DNA from: Mycolicibacterium phlei
GTDB taxonomy: Bacteria; Actinomycetota; Actinomycetes; Mycobacteriales; Mycobacteriaceae
DNA length: 64,000 bases
Direction of reading: 5' to 3'
Assembly: GCF_001583415.1 (NCBI RefSeq)
Contig: NZ_CP014475.1
Coordinates: 2,790,001-2,854,000, forward strand
Of the stretch, positions 1-10,678 are shown piece after piece. Position 1 is the first letter of the stretch. Every line of letters starts with the position of its first letter. The notes under the pieces are model-generated. The model made no database searches. It was given only the letters and a program-made list of their open reading frames with translations, and was not told the origin of the DNA. A program made the translations under genes and the position numbers.

Positions 1-1
1 C

Positions 2-682
2 GGCTCACCGCCGTTGGCGTTGATGACCCGGCTGATCGAGGACCTCGCCGCCGGCACCGGGCTGCGGGTCGGCCGGTTGACGCTGGACATCCTCGGGGCG
101 ATCCCCGTGACGCGGGTGCGGGCGCGGGCGTGGGTGCAGCGGCCGGGCCGGCGGATCTCGCTGATGGTCGCGGAGATGTCGGCGGGTGAGCGTGTGGTCG
201 CGCGGGTGTCGGCGTGGCTGCTGGCGCCCAGCGACACCGCCGACGTGGCGTTGGACCGCTATCCCCCGCTGGTCGAGGGCGCGGCGGTGCCGTCGCCGCA
301 CCGCTGGCCGAGTTCGACGGGCTACCTGGACGCCGTGAGCTGGCGCTGGCAGCCCGACACCGGCGACACCGGTTCCGTGGTGTGGATGAGTCCGCTTGTG
401 CCGCTGATCGATTCGGAGCCGACGACGGCGCTGCAACGGCTGGCGATGGTGGTCGACAGCGCGAACGGGGCGGGTGCGGCGCTGGACGCCGAGCGGTTCG
501 TGTTCATGAACACCGACACGGCGGTGCATCTGCACCGACTGCCCGAGGGCGACGACTTCGCGCTGCGGGCGCGGGGGTCAATCGGGCCCGACGGCATCGG
601 GGTGACCACCGCCGAACTGTTCGACCGGCGCGGTTTCATCGGCACGTCCGCGCAGACGCTTCTGGTACAAAGACGCTCATGA
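2..682 (+). CDS. Thioesterase family protein (5' end outside window)
   Basis: This is the C-terminal part of a hotdog-fold acyl-CoA thioesterase-like protein, which would hydrolyse acyl-CoA thioesters in the cytoplasm. The frame is already open at the window edge (G-S-P-P-L-A-L-M-T-R), so the true start lies upstream. About 226 residues are visible. The later part (W-R-W-Q-P, then P-L-V-P-L-I-D-S-E-P, then the F-V-F-M-N-T-D strand) resembles the second hotdog repeat of actinobacterial TesB-like proteins. No substrate can be inferred. The family call rests on overall resemblance rather than a catalytic motif. The next gene starts 54 bases downstream on the same strand. Confidence 0.65.
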   Translation, partial: GSPPLALMTRLIEDLAAGTGLRVGRLTLDILGAIPVTRVRARAWVQRPGRRISLMVAEMSAGERVVARVSAWLLAPSDTADVALDRYPPLVEGAAVPSPHRWPSSTGYLDAVSWRWQPDTGDTGSVVWMSPLVPLIDSEPTTALQRLAMVVDSANGAGAALDAERFVFMNTDTAVHLHRLPEGDDFALRARGSIGPDGIGVTTAELFDRRGFIGTSAQTLLVQRRS

Positions 683-736
683 CCGCCGACCTCCGCTGGC
701 AGTTACTCCGGGCGGCGCGCGCTGCGTAGGGTTCCG

Positions 737-1786
737 ATGGGACGCGACGAGTACGAGTTCACGACCGCTGCCCTGCGCGACGCGGGATATCTACGGGCGC
801 TGAAGATCGTGATCGCCGTGCTCTGTCTGGCGATGGCGGTCCTAGGCTGGTTGATGCAGCTGCACCCGCTGGGCCCGCAGGGGCCCGTCGCCAGGGTGAT
901 TCACGGTGCCGTATCCACTTCCGCTGTCGCCGTCGGCGTCGCGTGGCTGGTCGGGCGGTGGCCGTCCTACCGCACCGCGGTGCTGTTCGTCGCGTGGGCC
1001 GACATCGGCCTGGCCGTGGCGGCCTGGGTCTCGGGGGCACCCGCGTCGCAGATCAGCGCCACCACCCACATGACGCTGATCGGGGTGTTCGCCGCCTTCC
1101 TGATGGGCTGGCGGGTCCTGGTGTGCCACTGCCTGTTCGCGTTCGGCCTGATCCTGGCCCTGGTGGTGCGCGCCGCCGTCGTCGATCACGACCACTGGTT
1201 CGACCTGTACATCTACTACGCCCCGGCGCTCTCGACGGTGGTCGGTTTGCCCGTGCTCATTCAGGCCATCGTCGACGGCAGCAGGAGCGCCGTGCGCAGG
1301 GCCGCCAGGGATGCGCTGCGCGACCCGGCCACCGGGCTGCGCAACCGGCGCGGCATGTACGCCGCAGCGCGGGCCTCCACCCGCAGGCACCCGGCGGGAA
1401 CCGTGGTGGCGGCGGTGATCGATCTGGACAACTTCAAGGAGATCAACGACAGCGCGGGCCACCACGCCGGGGACGCGGCACTGCAGGCCGTCGCCGACGA
1501 GTTGCGGGCCCGGATTCGCCGCCCCCACGACGTCGCGGCCCGCACCGGCGGCGACGAGTTCGTCGTCATCGCGGTGTTGGAGTCGGCCGACGGGATCGAC
1601 AGCTTCGTCGAACGCATCGACGCGGCGATGCGCGCGGCGTCGTCGCACGTCACCGCCAGCGTCGGCGTCGCGCACGGGACGTGCGACGCCCACAACCTCG
1701 ACACCGTCGATGAGGTGCTGCGGCGCGCCGACCGGGCGATGTACCAGGCCAAACGCCAGGGCGGCAACCAGCTGGTGCGCGCCTGA
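737..1786 (+). CDS. Membrane-anchored diguanylate cyclase (GGDEF domain)
   Basis: The protein would make cyclic di-GMP from two GTP. The first ~175 residues contain about six hydrophobic segments, so the catalytic domain is membrane-tethered. The GGDEF domain follows (about 190-349), with an intact G-G-D-E-F at 271-275 and the metal-binding D-L-D-N-F near 229-233. An R-P-H-D inhibitory I-site (R262 to D265) sits exactly five residues before GGDEF, which predicts product feedback inhibition. No EAL or HD-GYP phosphodiesterase domain is present. A TAGGGT hexamer at 727-732 lies just before the ATG. The class is certain; the signal sensed by the membrane part is unknown. Confidence 0.9.
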   Translation: MGRDEYEFTTAALRDAGYLRALKIVIAVLCLAMAVLGWLMQLHPLGPQGPVARVIHGAVSTSAVAVGVAWLVGRWPSYRTAVLFVAWADIGLAVAAWVSGAPASQISATTHMTLIGVFAAFLMGWRVLVCHCLFAFGLILALVVRAAVVDHDHWFDLYIYYAPALSTVVGLPVLIQAIVDGSRSAVRRAARDALRDPATGLRNRRGMYAAARASTRRHPAGTVVAAVIDLDNFKEINDSAGHHAGDAALQAVADELRARIRRPHDVAARTGGDEFVVIAVLESADGIDSFVERIDAAMRAASSHVTASVGVAHGTCDAHNLDTVDEVLRRADRAMYQAKRQGGNQLVRA

Positions 1787-1789
1787 CGG

Positions 1790-4687
<2,898 letters not shown>

Positions 4688-4732
4688 CTGTGTCTTCCCC
4701 GTCCATCCCGAAGCTGAAGAGAGTTCAAAGCC

Positions 4733-4755
4733 ACTCTAGGTGGACCCACCGACAA
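4733..4755 (-). promoter_or_regulatory. RecA-NDp/PafBC-type DNA-damage promoter of uvrA
   Basis: Reading the minus strand: TTGTCGGTG (4747-4755), an 8-nt spacer, then TAGAGT (4733-4738). This matches the known mycobacterial LexA-independent damage promoter pattern TTGTCRGTG-N8-TAnnnT at every defined position. It points at uvrA with about a 40-nt leader. No LexA box of the TCGAAC-N4-GTTCGA form was seen in this intergenic space. Confidence 0.8.
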
Positions 4756-4772
4756 GCCCCAGACGAGCCGGA

Positions 4773-4778
4773 TACGGT
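4773..4778 (+). promoter_or_regulatory. -10 element (TACGGT) for a leaderless start at 4785
   Basis: TACGGT fits TAnnnT and ends six bases before the ATG at 4785. Transcription would therefore begin at or next to the start codon. No Shine-Dalgarno sequence precedes this ATG, which agrees with a leaderless mRNA. Confidence 0.5.
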
Positions 4779-4784
4779 GGGCAT

Positions 4785-5456
4785 ATGACCGTCGTCGACG
4801 ACAACTACACCGGCCACGTCGATCCCGGCACCGCGGCCCGCCGGACCCTTCCCGGCGCGACCATCGTCAAGGCCTCGGTGGGCCCGATGGACAACAACGC
4901 CTACCTGATCACGTGCGCCCGCACCGGGGAGACACTGCTGATCGACGCCGCCAACGACGCGCCGGTGCTGCTGGAGCTGATCGAGAAGTACGCGCCGAAG
5001 CTGTCGCTGATCGTCACCAGCCACCAGCACTTCGACCACTGGCAGGCGCTCCAGGAGGTGGCCGAGAAGACCGGTGCGCCGACGGCCGCGCACCGGTTGG
5101 ACGCCGATCCCCTGCCGGTCAAGCCGGACCGGCTGCTCGCCCACGGCGACACCGTCGAGATCGGTGAGCTCAAGTTCGACGTCATCCACCTGCAGGGGCA
5201 CACCCCCGGCTCGGTGGCGCTGGCGCTGGGCAACGCCGACGAGGCCACCCACCTCTTCACCGGTGACTGCCTGTTCCCGGGCGGGGTCGGCAAGACGTGG
5301 GAGGAGGGCGCGTTCGAGCAGCTGCTCGGCGACGTCACCACCCGCGTGTTCGACGTCTACGGCGACTCGACCGTCGTCTACCCCGGCCACGGCGACGACA
5401 CCACGCTCGGCACCGAGCGGCCGCACCTGGCCGAGTGGAAAGAACGGGGTTGGTAG
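4785..5456 (+). CDS. MBL-fold metallo-hydrolase, glyoxalase II-like (Rv1637c-type)
   Basis: This is a metallo-beta-lactamase-fold hydrolase of 223 residues. The binuclear metal motif H-Q-H-F-D-H follows the strand L-I-V-T-S. Later ligands are the H in L-Q-G-H-T-P-G-S, the D in F-T-G-D-C and the H in Y-P-G-H-G-D. The family includes hydroxyacylglutathione hydrolases and persulfide dioxygenases. Mycobacteria lack glutathione, so a mycothiol-linked or other thioester substrate is more likely, but the sequence does not settle this. The ATG at 4785 is preferred over an in-frame ATG at 4740 because a -10 element fits it. The orthologue also neighbours uvrA in M. tuberculosis. Its stop overlaps the next gene. 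Confidence 0.88.
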   Translation: MTVVDDNYTGHVDPGTAARRTLPGATIVKASVGPMDNNAYLITCARTGETLLIDAANDAPVLLELIEKYAPKLSLIVTSHQHFDHWQALQEVAEKTGAPTAAHRLDADPLPVKPDRLLAHGDTVEIGELKFDVIHLQGHTPGSVALALGNADEATHLFTGDCLFPGGVGKTWEEGAFEQLLGDVTTRVFDVYGDSTVVYPGHGDDTTLGTERPHLAEWKERGW

Positions 5457-6283
5457 ACGCGCCGGTCGCCGTCGTCACCGGGGCGAGCCGCGGCGCGGGA
5501 CTGGGCATCGCGCGGGCGCTGGGCAGCCACGGCTGCACGGTGTACATGACGGCGCGCTCGGAGACGATCCGCGACGCCGCCGACCAGGTGACCGCGGCGG
5601 GCGGAACCGGGATCCCGGTGGTGACCGACCACGCCGACGATGCGCAGACCAAGGCGCTGTTCGACCGCATCGGCGCTGATCACGGGCGCGTCGACATCCT
5701 GGTGAACAACGCCGCGGTGATCCGCGACGAGCTGATGGGGCCCGCCCCGTTCTGGGCGAAGCCCCTCGAGATCGTCGACGTCCTCGACGTGGGGCTGCGC
5801 AGCGCGTACGTGGCGACGGTGTACGCCGCCCCGCTGATGGTGCCGCAGCGGCGCGGGCTGGTGGCGTTCACGTCGGCGCCGGGCGCGGCGCACTACATGA
5901 TCAGCCCGGTGTACGGGGTGCACAAGGCCGGCATCGACAAGATGGCCGCGGACATGGCGGTCGACTTCGCGGACGTCGGCGTCGCGACGGTGTCGATCTG
6001 GATGGGCGTGCTGCTGACCGAGCGATTCCGGGCGCTGGTGGACTCGGCGCCGGACAAGCTCGGCCATCTGCTGGACAACACCGAGACCCCGGAGTTCACC
6101 GGACACCTGATCTGGGCGCTGTACACCGATCCGGCGGTGATGGAGCGCAGCGGGCGCACGTTCATCGGCGCCGAGCTGGGCGCCGAGTACGGCATCACCG
6201 ACGCCGGAGGCCGCCGGCCGGCGTCCTACCGGGACCTGCACGGGGTGTACCCGATCCCGCAATTCGACCGGATCCTGCGGTAG
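5450..6283 (+). CDS. SDR family NAD(P)-dependent oxidoreductase
   Basis: This is a short-chain dehydrogenase/reductase of about 277 residues. It has the N-terminal nucleotide-binding T-G-A-S-R-G-A-G-L-G, an N-N-A-A strand-4 motif, a serine in F-T-S-A-P-G, and the catalytic Y-G-V-H-K (Y-x3-K). The substrate is unknown. The chosen TTG start at 5450 overlaps the stop of the preceding hydrolase by seven bases and has GAAAG seven bases upstream. GTG at 5435 is an alternative. The overlap suggests co-translation with the hydrolase. The extended C-terminal region (about 60 residues past the core fold) is typical of larger actinobacterial SDRs. Confidence 0.85.
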   Translation: MVDAPVAVVTGASRGAGLGIARALGSHGCTVYMTARSETIRDAADQVTAAGGTGIPVVTDHADDAQTKALFDRIGADHGRVDILVNNAAVIRDELMGPAPFWAKPLEIVDVLDVGLRSAYVATVYAAPLMVPQRRGLVAFTSAPGAAHYMISPVYGVHKAGIDKMAADMAVDFADVGVATVSIWMGVLLTERFRALVDSAPDKLGHLLDNTETPEFTGHLIWALYTDPAVMERSGRTFIGAELGAEYGITDAGGRRPASYRDLHGVYPIPQFDRILR

Positions 6284-6312
6284 CCCCCGGTAACTTCGGA
6301 AAGCCGCTGGCC

Positions 6313-6318
6313 TAGGGT
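6313..6318 (+). promoter_or_regulatory. Possible -10 element (TAGGGT) for the aldolase gene
   Basis: TAGGGT fits the mycobacterial -10 pattern and would give a leader of about 20-25 nt containing the strong GGGAGGAG ribosome site before 6346. No clear -35 element is seen. It lies in the short gap after the SDR stop. Confidence 0.35.
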
Positions 6319-6345
6319 GATCGCTGAAGTCGGGAGGAGACAAGG

Positions 6346-7230
6346 ATGAATGACGAACAGTTGAAGAAGGCGCAGAGCGGCGCTGGGTTCATCGCTGCAC
6401 TCGACCAGAGCGGCGGCAGCACGCCCAAGGCGCTGAAGCTCTACGGGATCGAAGAGGACGCGTACTCGAACGAGGATGAGATGTTCGACCTCATCCACGA
6501 GATGCGGACCCGCATCATCACCAGTCCAGCGTTCGACGGTGACCGGATCATGGGCGCGATCCTGTTCGAGCAGACCATGGACCGCCAGATCGAGGGCCGC
6601 CCCACCGCGGACTACCTGTGGAACGTCAAGAAGATCGTGCCGTTCCTCAAGATCGACAAGGGCCTGGCCGAGGAGAAGGACGGCGCCCAGACCATGAAGC
6701 CGATGCCCGGCCTCGACGAGCTGCTGGACCGCGCCGTCGCCAACGGCATCTTCGGCACCAAGGAGCGTTCGGTCATCAAGTTGCCGGGCGCCGGTCTGCA
6801 GGCCGTCGTCGACCAGCAGTTCGAGGTCGCCAAGCAGGTGCTGGCCAAGGGCCTGGTGCCGATCATCGAGCCCGAGGTCGACATCAAGAGCCCGAAGAAG
6901 GCCGAGGCCGAGGAGCAGCTGAAGGCCGCCCTGCTGGCGGGCCTGGACGCGCTGGGCGACGACCAGAAGGTCATGCTCAAGCTGACGCTGCCCGACGTCG
7001 ACAACCTGTACAAGGAGCTCGTCGACCATCCGAAGGTGCTGCGGGTGGTGGCGCTGTCCGGCGGGTACACCCGTGAGGAGGCCAACGAGCGGCTGGCCCG
7101 CAACAACGGTGTGATCGCCAGCTTCTCGCGGGCGCTGACCGAGGGCCTGACCGCGCAGCAGAGCGACGAGGAGTTCAACAAGACCCTCGACGAGGCCATC
7201 GCCAGCATCGCCAAGGCCTCCGCGACCTAG
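6346..7230 (+). CDS. Class I fructose-bisphosphate aldolase
   Basis: The protein (294 residues) reversibly cleaves fructose-1,6-bisphosphate to DHAP and glyceraldehyde-3-phosphate by a Schiff-base mechanism. The N-terminal [12 protein letters not shown] and the [15 protein letters not shown] and L-K-L-T-L-P strands match the bacterial class I (Fda-type) family. The lysine in V-M-L-K-L-T-L-P is the likely Schiff-base residue. M. tuberculosis relies mainly on a class II enzyme, so this is probably a second, metal-independent aldolase. The ribosome site GGGAGGAG is strong. The gene ends at a perfect bidirectional terminator. Confidence 0.93.
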   Translation: MNDEQLKKAQSGAGFIAALDQSGGSTPKALKLYGIEEDAYSNEDEMFDLIHEMRTRIITSPAFDGDRIMGAILFEQTMDRQIEGRPTADYLWNVKKIVPFLKIDKGLAEEKDGAQTMKPMPGLDELLDRAVANGIFGTKERSVIKLPGAGLQAVVDQQFEVAKQVLAKGLVPIIEPEVDIKSPKKAEAEEQLKAALLAGLDALGDDQKVMLKLTLPDVDNLYKELVDHPKVLRVVALSGGYTREEANERLARNNGVIASFSRALTEGLTAQQSDEEFNKTLDEAIASIAKASAT

Positions 7231-7244
7231 ACCGTCTGTAACGA

Positions 7245-7280
7245 AAAACCACCGTCTACCTGCTGGTAGACGGTGGTTTT
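7245..7280. terminator. Bidirectional intrinsic terminator
   Basis: A perfect 16-bp inverted repeat (7245-7260 and 7265-7280) encloses a TGCT loop. One side begins AAAA and the other ends TTTT, so it can terminate in both directions. It lies between two convergent genes, the aldolase (+) and the stress protein (-), with 12-14 bases to either stop codon. Confidence 0.93.
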
Positions 7281-7292
7281 CTCGTTATGGGC

Positions 7293-7736
7293 CTACTGGG
7301 TGGTGTGCACGATCAGCACGTCGACCTTGGAGCGGCGGGCGACGTTGGCGGGCACCGACCCGAGCAGACGGCCCGCGATGGTCGACAGGCCGACGTTGCC
7401 GACGACCAGCAGGTCGGCCTTGACCTCCTCGGCCAGGTCGACGAGCGCGTCGACGGGAGCGCCGACGATGGCCTTCTCCTCGACGTTCGCGGCGCCGGCC
7501 GCGTGGGCGCGCTCCCGGGCCTCGCGCAGGATCGCGTAGATGGGGGCGTTGCCCGACATCTTGTAGCCCTCGTCCTTGAGCACGTCAGCGGCGCGCTGGT
7601 CTTCGGACTGGGGGAAGTAGGCCGTTGCGACGATCAGCTTGGCGTCGGCTCCGGCGATCTGACCGGCCCTCTCCACCGCGCGCAGCGACGAGTCCGATCC
7701 GTCCGTGCCAACCAAGACGGTCTGATAGGCGCCCAT
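7293..7736 (-). CDS. Universal stress protein (Rv1636/TB15.3-type)
   Basis: This single-domain UspA-fold protein has 147 residues. It starts M-G-A-Y-Q-T-V-L-V-G-T-D-G-S-D-S-S and has the nucleotide-loop motif V-G-N-V-G-L-S-T-I-A-G-R-L-L-G-S-V near the C-terminus. The M. tuberculosis homologue Rv1636 is reported to bind cAMP, and a cAMP role here is an inference from that family. The ATG at 7736 has GGGAGG seven bases upstream, so upstream in-frame extensions are rejected. It is transcribed convergently with the aldolase. The intergenic region upstream contains a strong palindrome at 7821-7841 that could control it. Confidence 0.92.
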   Translation of the reverse strand: MGAYQTVLVGTDGSDSSLRAVERAGQIAGADAKLIVATAYFPQSEDQRAADVLKDEGYKMSGNAPIYAILREARERAHAAGAANVEEKAIVGAPVDALVDLAEEVKADLLVVGNVGLSTIAGRLLGSVPANVARRSKVDVLIVHTTQ

Positions 7737-7820
7737 CCATGTCCTCCCAGTGTCAGTTGTTCGCTTCCGAACAGTAGCCGCTGGAGAGTCGTTTGCCCGC
7801 AATTTCGTGGCAGATTGGCC

Positions 7821-7841
7821 GGTACGTCACGATGACGTACC
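7821..7841. promoter_or_regulatory. Perfect palindrome, candidate operator
   Basis: The arms GGTACGTCA (7821-7829) and TGACGTACC (7833-7841) are exact reverse complements separated by CGA. The palindrome lies in the 265-base gap between the divergent stress-protein gene and the udgX remnant. No gene or clear terminator function explains it. It resembles a dimeric repressor operator, possibly TetR-like in size, but the regulator is unknown. Confidence 0.5.
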
Positions 7842-8001
7842 CGACGTGACGACGCCTACAGATCGGCGGGCCGACCGCGAAGCCGATGTCTGCGTGGGCG
7901 TTTGGTTGTACCGCCTAGCCAACCACCGACCGACAGCGTCGTCAATTCAAGCGGCGCCCCGGATGGGGCGTGTTCGCCGCCGGCGCGGGTATCCCTTCGC
8001 G

Positions 8002-8551
8002 GTGTCTGAACGGGCCACCGCCGCGCAGTTCGTACCGGACAGCGACGATCTCACCGTGCTCGCCTACGCCGCGCAGGGCTGCAGGGGATGCGATCTGCAC
8101 CGCGGTGCGACACAGGTCGTGTTCGGGGACGGGCCGCGGCGTGCGGACCTGATGCTCGTCGGGGAGCAACCCGGCGATCAGGAGGACCGCGCCGGAACGC
8201 CGTTCGTCGGCCCGGCGGGCCGGCTGCTGGACCGAGCGCTCGAAGAGGCCGGTGTCGACCGCGCGGGCCTGTACGTCACGACCGTGGCTGATCGCGGAAC
8301 TCGCCGCGGTGCAGCCGGAGGTGCTGGTTCTGATGGGCGCGACGGCGGCGCAGTCCTTGCTGGGCAGCGGATTTCGACTCACCCAGCATCGCGGTGAGTT
8401 ACTTCGACTGCCCGGCAACGACTTTGACGGGGCGGTCGTCGTCAGTCCCCACCCGTCGTCGATTCTGCGGGGCCGCCCCGCCGACCGCGACCGCGCCTTC
8501 CATGCGCTGGTGGCCGATCTCCGGTTCGCCGCCGATCAGCGGGGCCGCTAG
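8002..8551 (+). pseudogene. udgX: UdgX-type uracil-DNA glycosylase, frameshifted by internal deletion
   Basis: The 5' part encodes a typical UdgX/family-4-like N-terminus: cysteine pair C-R-G-C, then G-E-Q-P-G-D-Q-E-D and F-V-G-P-A-G-R-L-L. The frame breaks at about 8281-8284, right after Y-V-T. Similarity resumes in another frame at W-L-I-A-E-L (8285) and runs through M-G-A-T-A-A to H-P-S-S-I-L-R-G and the normal C-terminus. In intact UdgX about 30 residues lie between these points, including the K-R-R-I-H loop and the histidine that attaches to abasic DNA. Their loss, with a length not divisible by three, should abolish function. The GTG start at 8002 is inferred. Everything else is well conserved, so the deletion looks recent. 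Confidence 0.85.
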
Positions 8552-10101
8552 AAGGGTGGGGGTTGGTTGCGTTTGGTGATGCGGGCGGCGTTGACGGCCG
8601 CATTGGCTCGGCGTTCGGTGTCGATGTCTTTGTGGCGCGCCGCCTGGCGGGTGAGTTTGCGCCTCGGCATCGCCAGCCCCCGCGCCTTCTGCTCAGGCGA
8701 CAGGGTCTCGGCCCGGCGCACGATGGCGGGGTCGACCGGGGCGGTGGGTCGGCACAACCGCGGGAACAGCAGGGCCGCACCCGCATCGGTGCGGTAGTGC
8801 TGCCCGGTCGGTGAGAGCCACTCGATGCGCCCGTCGGGATGCTGGCGGTCCCGCCACCCCCAGAACGTCTTCACCAGATGGTGGTGGCGGCACAGACACC
8901 GCAGGTTCGACGCCTGCGTCGGCCCGAGCGGCCACGGGACCGCATGATCGAGATCGCAGGCGTGGGCAGGCACCCCACAACCCGGAAACCGGCACGTCAG
9001 ATCCCGCGCCCGCACAAACCACGCCAACGTCTCCGACGGCCGATACCGCGACTCCGGCGGCGACTCCCCCGGATGGCGGATATACCGCAACCGGGCGGTC
9101 GGGGCGATCTTGGCCGCCACCACCGACGCGGGCAGGATCCCGTGGCCGAGCAGCAAACCCGGATCAGTCATCGCCGGCGAATCGGGCGAGTCGGAAGCCT
9201 CGGGCTGCCGGGTGGCGCCGTCGAGCTGCACGGGGGTGTCATCAGAAAGCGCTTCTTCCCTGGCGATGACGTGGACGATGACCGCCGACGCGCTGCGGTG
9301 GGCGGCGTCGCAGTCCTCGCGATCGCACAGACACCCCAGGCGGTCGCCGCCGGCGGCGATCACCCCGACCGCGTCGGCGCGGCGCTGATCAAGTGTGCGC
9401 GGATCATGCTCACACACCGTGGCGGCGAGCGCGTCGAGCCGTTGGTCGAGGGCATCGCCGTCGGTGGCCAAGACCTGGGCTTCGATATAGGCCACCCCCG
9501 AGCCGTCGGGGGCGATGGTGACCTCGACATGGCGACCCCGGGACTTGGACTGGGTACGGCGCAGTGCGAACGGTTCGTAGCGGTCGACCCAGTAGTCGAT
9601 CTCGGTCTGCAACCGCTGCAGCGACCAGTCGCTCCAGCCCCGGATGCGCGCGGCGATCTCGGCGTCGACCTTGGCCCGGCCCTGCTCGCTCATCATCAAC
9701 CGGGTGCGGTTGACCAACACCTCAACCATCCGCCGCGAGATCCAGCCCTGCCCGGCCACCTCGGCGATCCTCGGGAACCACTCATGCAAAGTCTTGGCAG
9801 TGGCCAACTGCGCTGACGCCATCCCCAGTGAGAAGGATTGGGCGGCGGCGATTTCCGCGCACACCGCCGACCAGTTATCAGCAACCCAGTCGTCGCGCTG
9901 CGCCGAATCCATACCCGCGGTGTAGGTCAGCAACAACCGATAGCAGGCCGCCAACCGATGCGCGTACGCGGCGTTCTCCAACCGCGCCAACGCCGCCACC
10001 GCACCAGCACCCCGACCGGCCTCGACTGCGGCCACCAACTCTGCGAACACACATTCGACGCTACCCCCACGCCAACCACAAAACCCCTGGTCACAACCCA
10101 T
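8548..10101 (-). CDS. DUF222 / HNH endonuclease family protein (13E12-type)
   Basis: This protein has up to 517 residues: an N-terminal helical DUF222 region (about 20-330) and a C-terminal HNH zinc-finger nuclease motif. The HNH part shows C-R-F-P-G-C, then C-D-L-D-H-A-V-P-W, then N-L-R-C-L-C-R-H-H-H. Members are numerous and variable in mycobacterial genomes (the REP13E12 relatives of M. tuberculosis). Whether they are active nucleases or selfish elements is unsettled. The ATG at 10101 lacks a clear ribosome site; GTG at 10050 is a plausible shorter start. Its 3' end overlaps the udgX remnant by four bases, tail to tail. It looks like accessory DNA. Confidence 0.85.
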   Translation of the reverse strand: MGCDQGFCGWRGGSVECVFAELVAAVEAGRGAGAVAALARLENAAYAHRLAACYRLLLTYTAGMDSAQRDDWVADNWSAVCAEIAAAQSFSLGMASAQLATAKTLHEWFPRIAEVAGQGWISRRMVEVLVNRTRLMMSEQGRAKVDAEIAARIRGWSDWSLQRLQTEIDYWVDRYEPFALRRTQSKSRGRHVEVTIAPDGSGVAYIEAQVLATDGDALDQRLDALAATVCEHDPRTLDQRRADAVGVIAAGGDRLGCLCDREDCDAAHRSASAVIVHVIAREEALSDDTPVQLDGATRQPEASDSPDSPAMTDPGLLLGHGILPASVVAAKIAPTARLRYIRHPGESPPESRYRPSETLAWFVRARDLTCRFPGCGVPAHACDLDHAVPWPLGPTQASNLRCLCRHHHLVKTFWGWRDRQHPDGRIEWLSPTGQHYRTDAGAALLFPRLCRPTAPVDPAIVRRAETLSPEQKARGLAMPRRKLTRQAARHKDIDTERRANAAVNAARITKRNQPPPF

Positions 10102-10334
10102 CTGTGGACGAAAACGCCGATGGGGATAACCACCCCCGACATGTCACACCCCCGGCGTATTGTGCGGACCCTCAGCCCGGACATGCCAGGTTTGCGACAT
10201 CGACCTCGGGTCGCGCATCGCAAACCTCCAGGTACGGTCCCACCACGGAGAGCATGACTTTCAGCGTATTTTCATTGAGCCGCAAGGCCTTTGCCGCTGG
10301 ATATGTCGTCGCCACGCCAGACCCACCGCGATAA

Positions 10335-10348
10335 ACTCGATACCGAGT
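10335..10348. promoter_or_regulatory. Palindrome ACTCG-ATAC-CGAGT upstream of a secreted-protein gene
   Basis: The five-base arms 10335-10339 and 10344-10348 flank ATAC. TCGATAC also occurs as a direct repeat (10337-10343 and 10348-10354). The element lies about 37-50 bases before the GTG at 10385, where a promoter would be expected. The rest of the 10102-10384 gap shows no gene. Confidence 0.35.
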
Positions 10349-10384
10349 CGATACGAAATTGGTTGCTGCAGTAGGGGTTTTGAC

Positions 10385-10675
10385 GTGAACGTAAAGAAGG
10401 TCGGATGCGCAGCGGCCCTGGTGGGCGCACTATCGGTGCCCGCCCTCCTCACCGGAGCAGGTGTGGCCGCTGCCGATGAATCTCTGCCCGCTTCGCCCGG
10501 GATTGCCTGGAAGCTCGGTCCGCATGATCACTGGTGGGGCGGCCCACCCGGTCCGCCCGGACCGCACTGGCGAGGCGGTCCGCCGCCCCCGCCACCGCCG
10601 CCGGCGTACTACCGCGGCGCGTGCGCGTGGGTTCCGCCCGCGGTGTCCATCTGGGTTCCGCCAGCGGTCTGCTGA
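10385..10675 (+). CDS. Small secreted Pro/Gly-rich protein, function unknown
   Basis: The predicted protein has 96 residues. A signal peptide runs from M-N-V-K-K-V-G through a hydrophobic core to a likely A-x-A cleavage near residue 30 (V-A-A-A-D). The mature ~66 residues are rich in Pro, Gly and Trp: G-G-P-P-G-P-P-G-P, a run of eight prolines, and two W-V-P-P-A-V repeats, the last ending in a terminal Cys. There are two mature cysteines, so a disulfide is possible. The GTG start is chosen because it opens the signal peptide; the frame upstream does not look coding. Such small secreted proteins are common in mycobacteria, but no family function is recognised. Confidence 0.65.
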   Translation: MNVKKVGCAAALVGALSVPALLTGAGVAAADESLPASPGIAWKLGPHDHWWGGPPGPPGPHWRGGPPPPPPPPAYYRGACAWVPPAVSIWVPPAVC

Positions 10676-10678
10676 TCG

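Noticed and set aside
7759..7772. GTTCG-CTTC-CGAAC as a LexA (SOS) box
   Set aside because: The mycobacterial SOS box is TCGAAC-N4-GTTCGA. Here the half-sites are in the opposite order, so it is only a short chance inverted repeat.
7905..7930. A further RecA-NDp promoter (TGTCGGTCGGTGG region on the minus strand)
   Set aside because: The block is followed by TAGGCG at the wrong spacing and lacking the final T, so it does not fit the pattern used to call the other three.
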